Below, piece after piece: positions 1-6,779 of a DNA stretch of 9,744 bases (its first letter is position 1; every line of letters begins with the position of its first letter). The translations under genes and the position numbers were made by a program. The notes beneath the pieces were generated by a model that worked only from the letters and a program-made list of their open reading frames with translations, did no database searches and was not told the origin of the DNA. The DNA is from Paracoccaceae bacterium (GTDB lineage: Bacteria; Pseudomonadota; Alphaproteobacteria; Rhodobacterales; Rhodobacteraceae), in assembly GCA_026982275.1 (NCBI GenBank), contig JALSHK010000447.1:1-9744 (forward strand), given 5' to 3'.

Positions 1-332
1 TCCCGGATTTTCAGCAGCGCATATGCGTCGGCGTTTATATTGCCCACCGGATAGCGACAGGCTTCCAGCGTGACCTCCAGCCGCTCGAATTGCAGTGTTT
101 CGCCGATCACCATGCTGAAATTATTGACCGCACCGGTGATCCGGTCCAGCCCGCGCAAAATTGCGCCGGTGCCAAGGTCGGAATTGGCCTGACGCTCGGT
201 ATCAAAATTGAACACCGGCACCTCTAACACATCCCCCAGAGTGGTTTCTTCGATGGTAGGCAGCGGTTCTTGCGTGATTTGCGCATTGGCAATCGCGGAT
301 AGAAGCAGCAATACGGGGAAAAACCTATTCAT
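1..332 (-). CDS. DUF2155 domain-containing exported protein (partial, C-terminus beyond left edge)
   Basis: Reading the minus strand from ATG at 332 gives 110 codons that stay open to the window edge. The first 17 residues form a short signal peptide: MNRFF, a run of leucines, then Ala-Asn-Ala as a likely signal peptidase I site. The mature part contains G-ILRGLDRITG, a VIGETLQFERLEVTLEACRYP-like stretch and NADAYALLKIR, a pattern I associate with the DUF2155 family of alphaproteobacteria, whose function is not established. The protein is expected in the periplasm. One cysteine is visible (in EACRYP). The start lies 8 bases inside the mlaD 3' end, with the mlaD stop contained in ATGAATAG, so translational coupling to mlaD is likely. 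Family assignment is from remembered sequence patterns; the protein end is not visible. Confidence 0.8.
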   Translation of the reverse strand, partial: MNRFFPVLLLLSAIANAQITQEPLPTIEETTLGDVLEVPVFNFDTERQANSDLGTGAILRGLDRITGAVNNFSMVIGETLQFERLEVTLEACRYPVGNINADAYALLKIR

Positions 333-774
333 TATCGTTAGACCCTGAGGTAAATTTAATAAGAAGATTCAAAAGGCTGACCGAACCTTGCGTATATTCC
401 ACCTCGGCACCACTTTCCAGCATATAGTCAGATCCACCGGGCGTTAGCTCCAGAAAATTGCCGCCAAGCAGCCCCTCGGAAGCCACCTTGGCCTCGCTGT
501 CTTCCGGTATTTCGATATCGGAGCGCACGGTAAAGGTAGCGACCGCCTGATAGGTGGCTGTATCCAGCTCCAGCTTGGTGATGGTGCCCACGCGCACCCC
601 GGCCAGCTGCACCTCGCCGCCGATATTCAGCCCTTGGGCGCTGGAAAATTTCGCGTTCAACTCATAGGTTTCGCCATTACTACCATAGCCTACCGTTTGC
701 CCCGCATAGGCCAAAAACCCGATAGCAGTAGCCACAACCACCGCGCCGATCAGGGTTTCAGATAGATTTGCCAT
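325..774 (-). CDS. mlaD: MlaD, MCE-domain lipid-binding subunit of the Mla phospholipid transport system
   Basis: This is a 149-residue protein with one N-terminal membrane anchor (about residues 8-26, GAVVVATAIGFLAYAG) followed by a single MCE domain (about 37-115). The domain includes AQGLNIGGEV and the GVRVGTIT segment at 59-66, then EGLLGGNFLEL and a hydrophobic tail ending in SVSLLNLLIKF, which in MlaD forms the pore region. MlaD hexamers sit in the inner membrane facing the periplasm, where they bind phospholipid for the MlaFEDB ABC transporter. The reading frame is also open from a TTG at 798, which would overlap the upstream gene by 16 bases. I chose ATG 774 because it gives the normal MANLSETLIGA-type beginning and lies 8 bases after the upstream stop. 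No mlaE, mlaF or mlaC is in the window, so this copy is separated from the rest of its system. Confidence 0.9.
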   Translation of the reverse strand: MANLSETLIGAVVVATAIGFLAYAGQTVGYGSNGETYELNAKFSSAQGLNIGGEVQLAGVRVGTITKLELDTATYQAVATFTVRSDIEIPEDSEAKVASEGLLGGNFLELTPGGSDYMLESGAEVEYTQGSVSLLNLLIKFTSGSNDNE

Positions 775-782
775 TTTCCGCC

Positions 783-1148
783 CTATTCCGGCTGCCAAGC
801 CTCGTAATCCGAAGCGATTTTGCCCTCGCCAAGCATACTCCCTTTCGGGTGATAGGCATTTGCGGTGCCGGTTTGATTAGGCTCGCTTGGCTTTTGCCAT
901 GCTTTGGTCGGCAAAGGATCATTGCCGGGGCGGTTATCATAGGTATAGTGCAGCCAGCCATGCCATTCGGCCGGCACACGAGAACCCTCGATCGGACCAT
1001 TATAAATCACCCAGCGTTTTTCGCCATTGGTGTAATATTTATTGCCCAGATCGTCTTCTCCAACCAGTTTGCCATGGCGCCAGGTATAAAGCTGGGTGCC
1101 GATGGTCTGGCCGTTCCACCAGGTGAGCATACGCAGGATGAATTTCAT
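783..1148 (-). CDS. NDUFA12-family complex I accessory subunit (17.2 kDa subunit homologue)
   Basis: This 121-residue protein matches the NDUFA12/B17.2 family. It has an N-terminal MLTWWNGQTIGT segment, then HGKLVGEDDLGNKYY, the RWVIYNGPIEGSRVPAEWH core and a WLHYTYDNRP stretch. The C-terminus is proline-rich and ends near YEAWQPE. In mitochondria and alphaproteobacteria this is an accessory subunit on the peripheral arm of NADH:ubiquinone oxidoreductase; a paralogue acts as an assembly factor. Its presence supports an alphaproteobacterial origin. ATG 1148 is preceded by a GGAG at suitable spacing. The gene starts 14 bases after the clpX stop and ends 8 bases before mlaD, so it is in the same transcription unit. 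The other nuo genes are not here, as is usual for this accessory gene. Confidence 0.92.
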   Translation of the reverse strand: MKFILRMLTWWNGQTIGTQLYTWRHGKLVGEDDLGNKYYTNGEKRWVIYNGPIEGSRVPAEWHGWLHYTYDNRPGNDPLPTKAWQKPSEPNQTGTANAYHPKGSMLGEGKIASDYEAWQPE

Positions 1149-1162
1149 GATCTTGCTCCGCG

Positions 1163-2422
1163 CTATGAGGCCGTGGCCTGTTTGCTGTCTGCATATATCA
1201 TCAGGGGTTCGCCGACCCCCGAAATGGCTTCCTCGTTAACCACCACCTCATCGACATTTTCCAGCCCGGGCAGATCAAACATAGTGTCAAGCAGCACCTC
1301 TTCGAGGATCGAGCGCAGCCCCCGCGCGCCGGTTTTACGCTTGATCGCGCGATTGGCGATGGCGGTCAGCGCTTCAGGTGTAAAGGTCAGCTCTACGTTT
1401 TCGAGGCCGAATAACCGCTGGTATTGCTTGATCAAGGCGTTTTTTGGCTCTGACAGGATGGTGACCAAGGCATCGGCATCCAGATCGGTCAGCGTGGCCA
1501 GCACCGGCAAACGACCGACGAATTCGGGGATCAAGCCGAATTTCAACAGGTCTTCCGGCTCGAGATCCTTGAATACCTCACCGATATTCCGGGTGTCATT
1601 GTCGCGCACATCTGCACCAAAACCTACGGCTGATCCCTTACCCCTCGCGGAAATGATTTTGTCCAGACCGGCAAAAGCTCCACCGCAAACAAACAGGATA
1701 TTGGTGGTATCCACCTGCAGGAATTCCTGCTGGGGATGCTTGCGCCCGCCTTGGGGTGGCACGCTTGCCACCGTGCCTTCCATGATTTTCAACAATGCCT
1801 GCTGCACACCCTCGCCGGATACGTCGCGGGTAATCGAGGGGTTTTCTGCCTTGCGGGAGATTTTATCGACCTCGTCGATATACACAATGCCGCGCTCGGC
1901 GCGCTCCACGTTATATTCCGCCGCCTGTAATAGCTTGAGGATGATGTTTTCCACATCCTCGCCGACATATCCCGCTTCGGTCAGCGTGGTGGCATCGGCC
2001 ATGGTGAATGGCACATCCAGCGTGCGGGCCAGGGTTTGCGCCAGCAGGGTTTTGCCACAGCCCGTAGGGCCGATCAGCATGATGTTGGATTTCGCCAGTT
2101 CAACCCCGTCATCCTTGCCCGCATGCTCGAGGCGCTTATAGTGGTTATGCACCGCCACCGAGAGCACCTTTTTCGCGACCTCCTGCCCGATCACATAATC
2201 ATCAAGCACCGCGCAAATCTCTTTCGGCGTGGGCACGGTATCCGAGCTTTTGATCTGGCTGGATTTGCTTTCCTCGCGGATAATATCCATGCATAGCTCG
2301 ACACATTCATCACAGATGAACACGGTTGGCCCGGCAATCAGCTTGCGAACCTCATGCTGGCTCTTGCCGCAAAAAGAGCAATAAAGGGTGTTTTTACTAT
2401 CCGACCCGGCTGCTTTGGTCAT
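1163..2422 (-). CDS. clpX: ClpX, ATP-dependent unfoldase subunit of ClpXP protease
   Basis: This is a 419-residue, full-length AAA+ unfoldase that recognises, unfolds and translocates substrates into ClpP in the cytosol. The N-terminal zinc-binding domain has the four cysteines C15-x2-C18 and C37-x2-C40. The AAA+ module has Walker A GPTGCGKT at 118-125, the pore-1 loop GYVG at 151-154, Walker B IVYIDE at 179-184, and the RKH substrate loop at 227-229. The ClpP-docking loop carries VGF at 266-268 instead of the usual IGF. The sensor-2 region GARGLRSILE lies near the C-terminus. ATG 2422 is preceded by AGGAGAG, a strong ribosome-binding site. The gene lies 87 bases downstream of clpP, as in most proteobacteria. 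All catalytic elements are intact, so the enzyme should be active. Confidence 0.98.
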   Translation of the reverse strand: MTKAAGSDSKNTLYCSFCGKSQHEVRKLIAGPTVFICDECVELCMDIIREESKSSQIKSSDTVPTPKEICAVLDDYVIGQEVAKKVLSVAVHNHYKRLEHAGKDDGVELAKSNIMLIGPTGCGKTLLAQTLARTLDVPFTMADATTLTEAGYVGEDVENIILKLLQAAEYNVERAERGIVYIDEVDKISRKAENPSITRDVSGEGVQQALLKIMEGTVASVPPQGGRKHPQQEFLQVDTTNILFVCGGAFAGLDKIISARGKGSAVGFGADVRDNDTRNIGEVFKDLEPEDLLKFGLIPEFVGRLPVLATLTDLDADALVTILSEPKNALIKQYQRLFGLENVELTFTPEALTAIANRAIKRKTGARGLRSILEEVLLDTMFDLPGLENVDEVVVNEEAISGVGEPLMIYADSKQATAS

Positions 2423-2451
2423 GGCACTCTCCTGCCCTTAAAATCATTCGC

Positions 2452-2468
2452 GTTCTGGCTTACAGAAC
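2452..2468. other. Perfect inverted repeat in the clpP-clpX gap
   Basis: GTTCTG (2452-2457) and CAGAAC (2463-2468) are exact reverse complements around a 5-base loop. On the clpPX transcript this would form a 6-bp hairpin about 30 bases before the clpX start. There is no U-run after it, so it is not a standard terminator. It could be a transcript-processing or attenuation element, or an operator. The structure is seen directly; the role is a guess. Confidence 0.35.
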
Positions 2469-2509
2469 ATCACATCGCGCAAAAATACAAGCGCAAAGCA
2501 TTTATACGG

Positions 2510-3139
2510 CTATTCTTCGCTTTCAACCGCGCGCTTTTGCACGATCTCGTCTACAATACCAAAATCGAGCGCGGCTTGGGCGGTCATGAAATTATCACGG
2601 TCCAGCGCCGGCTCCACTTCCGACATTTCCTTGCCGGTATGCTTGACATAAATCTGGTTCAGCCGCTCTTTCAGCTCCAGAATCTCTTGGGCGTGCAGCG
2701 CGATATCGCTGGCCTGCCCCTGAAATCCGCCCGAAGGCTGGTGCAGCATGATGCGCGAATTGGGCAAACTATAGCGCATCCCCGGCTCGCCAGCCGCCAG
2801 CAAAAGCGAACCCATAGAGGCCGCCTGGCCAATACATACGGTCGAGATTTTGGGGCGGATGAATTGCATGGTATCGTAGATCGACAGGCCCGAGGTAACC
2901 ACCCCGCCCGGCGAATTGATATACATCGCAATATCTTTATTGGGGTTTTCCGCCTCCAGAAACAGCAGCTGGGCAACGATAATCGTTGCCATCTGGTCTT
3001 CTACCACGCCGGAGACAAAAATAATCCGTTCCTTGAGCATGCGCGAAAAAATATCATAGCGCACAGAGCCACGCGCGGTGGTTTCCTCAACGCTGGGAAT
3101 TACAAATCCGGTTTCGGACATATTCATCGGGTTCAACAT
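2510..3139 (-). CDS. clpP: ClpP, proteolytic subunit of Clp protease
   Basis: This is a serine peptidase that forms the tetradecameric barrel of ClpXP and ClpAP in the cytosol. From ATG 3139 it has 209 residues, the usual family length. The catalytic triad is visible: Ser108 in GQAASMGS, His133 in MLHQPSGG and Asp182 in LDRDNFM. Other family features are RYDIFSRMLKERIIF, the oxyanion-region NSPGGVVTSG at about 75-84, and the C-terminal AALDFGIVDEI. The frame is open from ATG 3250, which would give 246 residues, but the extra 37 residues do not look like a ClpP propeptide. I preferred 3139 because GAAAGG lies 9 bases upstream. ATGs at 3127 and 3121 are alternatives without a ribosome-binding site. 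It is the first gene of the minus-strand cluster, with clpX downstream. Confidence 0.96.
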   Translation of the reverse strand: MLNPMNMSETGFVIPSVEETTARGSVRYDIFSRMLKERIIFVSGVVEDQMATIIVAQLLFLEAENPNKDIAMYINSPGGVVTSGLSIYDTMQFIRPKISTVCIGQAASMGSLLLAAGEPGMRYSLPNSRIMLHQPSGGFQGQASDIALHAQEILELKERLNQIYVKHTGKEMSEVEPALDRDNFMTAQAALDFGIVDEIVQKRAVESEE

Positions 3140-3278
3140 GCGGCACAGCCTTTCAATCACACAGAATTCTTCTAATGCGAATTCGTTTGCCAATGGTTTA
3201 AGCCTTGCGGCCAGGAGCTTCAAGGCCCGCAGCCCCATGTTTCTCGACATCGGTGTTTATTATGTGACAATCTATCGC

Positions 3279-3292
3279 TAGGCTTTCGCCTA
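3279..3292. other. Short hairpin in the divergent clpP / 3324-gene intergenic region
   Basis: TAGGC (3279-3283) and GCCTA (3288-3292) pair perfectly around TTTC. On the minus strand the loop reads GAAA, a GNRA-type tetraloop, within the possible clpP leader. TATAGT at 3291-3296 overlaps the right arm and would be a fair -10 element for the plus-strand gene at 3324. I see no convincing -35 element at 16-18 bases, so the promoter reading is tentative. Confidence 0.3.
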
Positions 3293-3323
3293 TAGTTTCA
3301 TTTTTCTAGAACGGGTTGGATAT

Positions 3324-4424
3324 ATGTTTTCGATTTCAAGCCAAAAGGCTATAATAACCCTTCAACGCAGCCTGATTTTGAAAAAAGACGGGGTATTACC
3401 CTCCGGAAAGCTTGATTGCCTCGCCCGGCTGGATACGGGGCTGGACCTGAAATCCCCCGATGGTCGCGCGATTGTCAGCAAATTTGACACATTGTTTAAC
3501 CAGAAAATCACCGGCAAAGCCAAAAAACAGGATGACCGCATAGCAAAAGTGCGGGCACAACTGGCCAAATGGGTGCATCTGGGCGAATCAGAAAACAAGC
3601 TCAAGCAATATGCCGACACCCAGCAGGAAGATATTATCCGCGACTGGAACCGCTTTATGCGGGTGGATATAAAGCGCGCCGCCAGCGAGGCGCTGGAAGA
3701 CGCGATCAAAGCCCTGAAAAAACCCAAGATCGATCCCAAGGCGCTCAAGCTGAAATTCAGCAATACCGACCTGCAAGACAATAAGATGGAATTTCTAACC
3801 GGCGTGCTGGATATCCCGGGCCGCGGGGCAAAAGGCCGGGTGGCCAGCGCCGGCATGATGACCCTCGTCACCGGCATGCAAAAGCTGGGAAGCCCGATTT
3901 CGACCCTGCGCAGCGGCTGGGAGCGCAATGAAAAGCTGCTCAAGCAGGGGGTGCAGGATGCCAATGCCATGCAGAAAAACCTGAGCGCCATGCGCAAGGC
4001 CGCCGAGAGCATGAATGCGCGGCTGGCGCGGATGAAAAAAATATCCGAAGGCAGCAACAAGATTTCGGCCCAAAGCCTGAAAGGCGTGGATATCGTCATG
4101 GCTGCGCTGGCCAAGCACCAAAAAACCGCCAGGCTCAATGATCAGGACAAGGTCGTGATCATGGCCAACAAAGCGCTAACCGCCCTGAACGGGGCCAGAA
4201 AAACCGGCAAGGAAACCATGGTGGATGCCCAGAGCGCCAAGCTTGAAGCCACGCTGGATAGCATCTCCAGATTGCTGAAAGAGGCCGAAAATCTTAGCCA
4301 GAACAACCTGGAGAGCCTTGCCCGGACGGCGCGCGCCAACAGCAAAGCCTCGCTGAGCGCCAAATCCGGTGAAGACGCGGTGGCAGCAGCCCTCAAAGAG
4401 CTGAAATTACAGGCTAAAATATAG
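3324..4424 (+). CDS. Uncharacterised helical, lysine/alanine-rich protein (366 aa)
   Basis: I do not recognise this protein. It has 366 residues, no signal peptide and no membrane segment. Almost all of it is predicted by eye as charged amphipathic helix, rich in Lys, Ala, Leu and Glu. The only cysteine I see is in GKLDCLARLD near residue 31. Residues about 60-150 are very basic (ITGKAKKQDDR, LKKPKIDPKALKLK). A less helical stretch around 165-190 (DIPGRGAKGRVASAGMM) separates this from a long coiled-coil-like C-terminal half (NEKLLKQGVQDANAMQ through LLKEAENLSQNNLESL). ATG 3324 has only a weak GGG/GGA upstream. The gene runs divergently from clpP and precedes the infA cluster. Base composition is like its core neighbours. 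It could be a cytosolic structural or nucleoid-associated protein, but nothing shows this directly. Confidence 0.75.
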   Translation: MFSISSQKAIITLQRSLILKKDGVLPSGKLDCLARLDTGLDLKSPDGRAIVSKFDTLFNQKITGKAKKQDDRIAKVRAQLAKWVHLGESENKLKQYADTQQEDIIRDWNRFMRVDIKRAASEALEDAIKALKKPKIDPKALKLKFSNTDLQDNKMEFLTGVLDIPGRGAKGRVASAGMMTLVTGMQKLGSPISTLRSGWERNEKLLKQGVQDANAMQKNLSAMRKAAESMNARLARMKKISEGSNKISAQSLKGVDIVMAALAKHQKTARLNDQDKVVIMANKALTALNGARKTGKETMVDAQSAKLEATLDSISRLLKEAENLSQNNLESLARTARANSKASLSAKSGEDAVAAALKELKLQAKI

Positions 4425-4609
4425 CGCCCCCGGTCAGGCGTTCAGGCATCCGGCCGATCAGGCTCGAATGTATGGAAATCCGCCTTGCAGCCTGGATGGG
4501 TATCCGCTGTGCCATCATGGCTGTTGCGGTTGAATTTCTGTTTTTTCCGGCTTTTGCTGGCTAAAACTGACGGATATCAGCCCAAATTGGCCCGTCACAC
4601 GGCTTTGGG

Positions 4610-4640
4610 CTTGAAATCCGGCAAAAATAGCCGCATCTAT
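4610..4640 (+). promoter_or_regulatory. Promoter candidate for the infA operon, heat-shock-sigma-like
   Basis: CTTGAA (4610-4615) is followed after 15 bases by CCGCATCTAT (4631-4640). This resembles the RpoH (sigma-32) pattern CTTGAA ... CCCCATnT with one mismatch in the -10 core and a spacer one or two bases long. It could equally be read as a housekeeping promoter, TTGAAA with an 18-base spacer to ATCTAT. Either reading would give a leader of about 40 bases. It rests on pattern matching only. Confidence 0.3.
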
Positions 4641-4644
4641 GCCG

Positions 4645-4665
4645 CGCGAGGGGCTGTCCCTCGTG
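4645..4665 (+). other. GC-rich hairpin just before the infA ribosome-binding site
   Basis: CGCGAGGG (4645-4652) pairs with CCCTCGTG (4658-4665) around the loop GCTGT, giving 8 bp including one G-U pair. It ends 12 bases before the GGAG of infA. No U-run follows. Its position would let it affect translation initiation or transcript stability. Confidence 0.35.
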
Positions 4666-4686
4666 GAATAATAGATCGGAGACCAC

Positions 4687-4905
4687 ATGGCCAAGGAAGA
4701 ACTTCTCGAATTTCCCGGTGTCGTGATCGAGCTTTTGCCAAATGCGACCTTCCGCGTGGAGCTTGAGAACGGCCATGAAATCATTGCCCATACCGCAGGG
4801 AAAATGCGCAAAAACCGTATTCGCGTATTGGCGGGTGACAAGGTGCAGGTCGAAATGACCCCATATGATCTGTCCAAAGGCCGGATCAACTACCGCTTCA
4901 AATAA
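4687..4905 (+). CDS. infA: Translation initiation factor IF-1
   Basis: This 72-residue protein is the standard length of IF-1 and is a single S1/OB-fold domain. It binds the A site of the 30S subunit with IF-2 and IF-3 during initiation. Diagnostic segments are MAKEELLEFPGVVIELLPNA, FRVELENGHEIIAHTAGKMRKNRIRVLAGDKV, and the C-terminal YDLSKGRINYRFK. The start is supported by GGAG five bases upstream of ATG 4687. Its stop overlaps the maf start in TAATG, so infA is the first gene of a tightly packed four-gene operon. Confidence 0.98.
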   Translation: MAKEELLEFPGVVIELLPNATFRVELENGHEIIAHTAGKMRKNRIRVLAGDKVQVEMTPYDLSKGRINYRFK

Positions 4906-5474
4906 TGCGCTTGATTCTGGCCAGCGCCAGCCCGCGCCGCGTTGAGCTGCTGGCCCGGATCGGGGTTGTGCCCGATGCCATTTGCCCCGCCGATATTGAC
5001 GAAACCCCGCTAAAAGCCGAGCTGCCCCGTGTATATGCCGCTCGCATCAGCCTGCAAAAGGCCCGGGCGATCGAAGCGCAGGGGCTGATACTGGCGGCCG
5101 ATACGGTAGTCGCTGTCGGGCGGCGAATATTGGGCAAGCCTGAAAGCACTGCGGAAGCCGAGGGTTTTTTGCGCCTGTTGTCGGGGCGGCGACATCGGGT
5201 AATCACCGGCATCGCCCTGCGGCTGGAAGATAAATCCTGGTCCAAACAGGTGCAAACCGCTGTGCGCTTCAAGCCCCTTTCGGAGGGTGAAATAGCTGCT
5301 TATCTGGCCAGCAAAGAATGGCAGGGCAAGGCGGGGGGCTATGCCATTCAGGGCATGGCCAGCGCCTTTATCCCATGGATCAACGGCTCTTATAGCAATG
5401 TTGTGGGCCTTCCCCTGGCCGAAACCGCAAATCTGCTCGCCGGTGCGGGCTATCCATTATGGAGCCGCCCATGA
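4905..5474 (+). CDS. maf: Maf-family nucleoside triphosphate pyrophosphatase (YhdE type)
   Basis: This 189-residue enzyme hydrolyses non-canonical or pyrimidine nucleoside triphosphates to monophosphate and pyrophosphate. The YhdE branch acts on dTTP, UTP and modified uridine triphosphates. The N-terminal SASPRR motif lies at 7-12, the catalytic Asp66 in AADTVV, GKP at 77-79, SGRRHRVITG at 93-102, GKAGGYAIQG at 141-150, and GSYSNVVGLP at 161-170. The GGYAIQG signature favours the YhdE (dTTP/UTP) branch over the YceF (m7GTP) branch. The protein is complete. The gene overlaps infA by one base and the RNase E/G gene by four bases (ATGA), so translation is probably coupled. A role in cleaning nucleotide pools fits the neighbouring RNA-related genes. 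Confidence 0.95.
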   Translation: MRLILASASPRRVELLARIGVVPDAICPADIDETPLKAELPRVYAARISLQKARAIEAQGLILAADTVVAVGRRILGKPESTAEAEGFLRLLSGRRHRVITGIALRLEDKSWSKQVQTAVRFKPLSEGEIAAYLASKEWQGKAGGYAIQGMASAFIPWINGSYSNVVGLPLAETANLLAGAGYPLWSRP

Positions 5475-6502
5475 AGGGCAGACAAATACTGATCGACCGG
5501 ATCAACGGCTTTGAGGCCGCCGCCTTGATGGTGAACGGACAGCTGGAGGATTTCTGGCTGGATCGGGGGGATGACAGCTTCATGCCCGGTGCGATCTACC
5601 GCGCCATCGCCGACCGCCCGCTAAAGGGCTTGCACGGGGTTATGCTCAAGCTTGGCGATGGCCAGACCGGATTTTTGAAGGATGCACGCGGCATCAGGCC
5701 CGGCGAGGCGATGACAGTGCAAATCGGCAGCTTGCCCGAAGGCAGCAAAGCCCCGCCCGTTAGCCGGCGGATATTGTTCAAAAGCCGGTTTGTGATCGTC
5801 ACGCCCGATGCGCCGGGAATCAATGTGGCGCGCTCTATCCGCGATGAAGAAGAGCGCGTTCGCCTGCTGGAGCTGGCGCATGAGGCGTTCGAGGGCATCG
5901 ATCACGGCATGATTTTGCGCTCGGCCTGCGCGGGGCAACCGGCAGAGGATATTCTGGCGGATGCCGCCCGGATGCTGGAAATTTGCGCCGCAATCATCAA
6001 GGATCAAAGCCCCGATCCACAGCTATTATTGGCCGCCCCTGGTGCGGGCGAAATCGCATGGAACGAATGGACCACCCCCACGCCCGACGAAATTGTAGAG
6101 GTTGAGGGCTGCTTTGAAAGCCATGATGTCTGGCAGCATATCGAAGCGCTTAAATCGCCCCGCGTGGCGCTGGATGGCGGTGCTTATATGTTTGTGGAAG
6201 CCACGCGGGCCCTGGTTGCGGTCGATGTGAATACCGGCGCGGATTTCAGCTCGGCCGCAGCGCTAAAAGCCAATATTTCCGCCGCCCGCGCCCTGCCCCG
6301 CGCCCTGCGCCTGCGCGGGCTTGGCGGGCAGATCACGGTTGATTTTGCACCCTTGGCAAAAAAGGACCGCCGCCAGATCGAGCAGGTAATCAAGGCTGCC
6401 TTCAAAAAGGATTCGGTGGATACCCTGATCGCAGGCTGGACCCCGCTGGGCAATCTGGAGCTGCAAAGAAAACGGGTGCGCCGCCCGCTGGAACTGCCAT
6501 GA
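5471..6502 (+). CDS. Short ribonuclease E/G family protein lacking the zinc-link
   Basis: This is a 343-residue endoribonuclease of the RNase E/G family. The N-terminal part (about 38-95) is a divergent S1-like segment. The 5'-sensor-like region includes HGMILRSACAG at about 145-155. The DNase I-like catalytic subdomain has VAVDVNTG with Asp252 and Asn254, and ITVDFAPL with Asp291. These correspond to the Mg-binding Asp303 and Asp346 of E. coli RNase E. The protein ends after NLELQRKRVRRPL, exactly where longer relatives continue into the CPxCxG zinc-link, so tetramerisation of the RNase E kind is unlikely. ATG 5459 is also in frame, but ATG 5471 has GGAG six bases upstream and gives the usual ATGA overlap with maf. 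In alphaproteobacteria this short form lies between maf and yacG, beside a separate full-length RNase E elsewhere. Confidence 0.9.
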   Translation: MKGRQILIDRINGFEAAALMVNGQLEDFWLDRGDDSFMPGAIYRAIADRPLKGLHGVMLKLGDGQTGFLKDARGIRPGEAMTVQIGSLPEGSKAPPVSRRILFKSRFVIVTPDAPGINVARSIRDEEERVRLLELAHEAFEGIDHGMILRSACAGQPAEDILADAARMLEICAAIIKDQSPDPQLLLAAPGAGEIAWNEWTTPTPDEIVEVEGCFESHDVWQHIEALKSPRVALDGGAYMFVEATRALVAVDVNTGADFSSAAALKANISAARALPRALRLRGLGGQITVDFAPLAKKDRRQIEQVIKAAFKKDSVDTLIAGWTPLGNLELQRKRVRRPLELP

Positions 6503-6681
6503 GCTGCCCGATTTGCAAAAAGCCGGCCGACAAAGCCTATCGCCCGTTTTGCAGCAAGCGCTGCGCCGATCTGGATTTGGGCAAATGGCTGAATGGCAAT
6601 TATAGCAGCCCCGCCGAGGAAATAGAGCCGGAAGAGGCAGAATCACTGGCGCGAATTATCGCGGAAAAACGGCTGAACTAA
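6499..6681 (+). CDS. yacG: YacG, zinc-binding DNA gyrase inhibitor
   Basis: This 60-residue protein has the YacG treble-clef zinc motif C3-x2-C6 and C18-x3-C22, in CPIC and FCSKRCADLDLGKWL. The tail is acidic (EEIEPEEAES) and helical. In E. coli YacG binds GyrB and inhibits DNA binding by gyrase. The gene starts in an ATGA overlap with the RNase E/G stop and is the last gene of the infA operon. Length and residues are normal for the family. Confidence 0.95.
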   Translation: MSCPICKKPADKAYRPFCSKRCADLDLGKWLNGNYSSPAEEIEPEEAESLARIIAEKRLN

Positions 6682-6779
6682 CAGCGGCGGAAAAAACCTG
6701 ATCCAAAGGCATAATCCGCTGGACAGCCCCCCGTTTCTCCCCTAAAACGCCCTCACCCAAGGCCATTGGCCAAACCCGT
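6682..6779 (+). other. Gap between yacG and tRNA-Phe
   Basis: The gap holds a long-loop inverted repeat, CAGCGG (6682-6687) with CCGCTG (6716-6721), and a CATAAT at 6709-6714 that could serve as a -10 element for the tRNA, although no matching -35 is evident. A small palindrome GGCCATTGGCC lies shortly before the tRNA. No clear intrinsic terminator is seen after yacG. Confidence 0.3.

Larger units (their letters stand above)
4425..4686 (+). other. Intergenic leader upstream of infA
   Basis: These 262 bases separate the 366-residue gene from infA. I see no credible coding sequence; short open frames here lack a ribosome-binding site and overlap infA out of frame. The segment holds a promoter candidate (4610-4640), a hairpin (4645-4665) and the infA ribosome-binding site GGAG at 4678-4681. 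Confidence 0.5.

Noticed and set aside
768..2141. Long plus-strand open frame (457 codons) over the clpX and NDUFA12 genes
   Set aside because: It is antisense to two clearly conserved genes. The product is Ser/Arg/Ala-rich with no family features, and the frame is open because of codon bias on the other strand.
2452..2468. SOS (LexA) box reading of the clpP-clpX inverted repeat
   Set aside because: Alphaproteobacterial LexA sites are direct GTTC/GAAC repeats with a 7-base spacer. This is an inverted GTTC-N9-GAAC.
3140..3250. N-terminal extension of ClpP from ATG 3250
   Set aside because: The extra 37 residues do not resemble a ClpP propeptide, and ATG 3139 has a ribosome-binding site and gives normal length.
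3362..4138. Minus-strand open frame (258 codons) opposite the unknown 366-residue gene
   Set aside because: The product is low-complexity, Ser/Arg/Phe-rich, typical of antisense to a Lys/Ala-rich helical gene. The plus-strand frame is longer and has plausible protein character.
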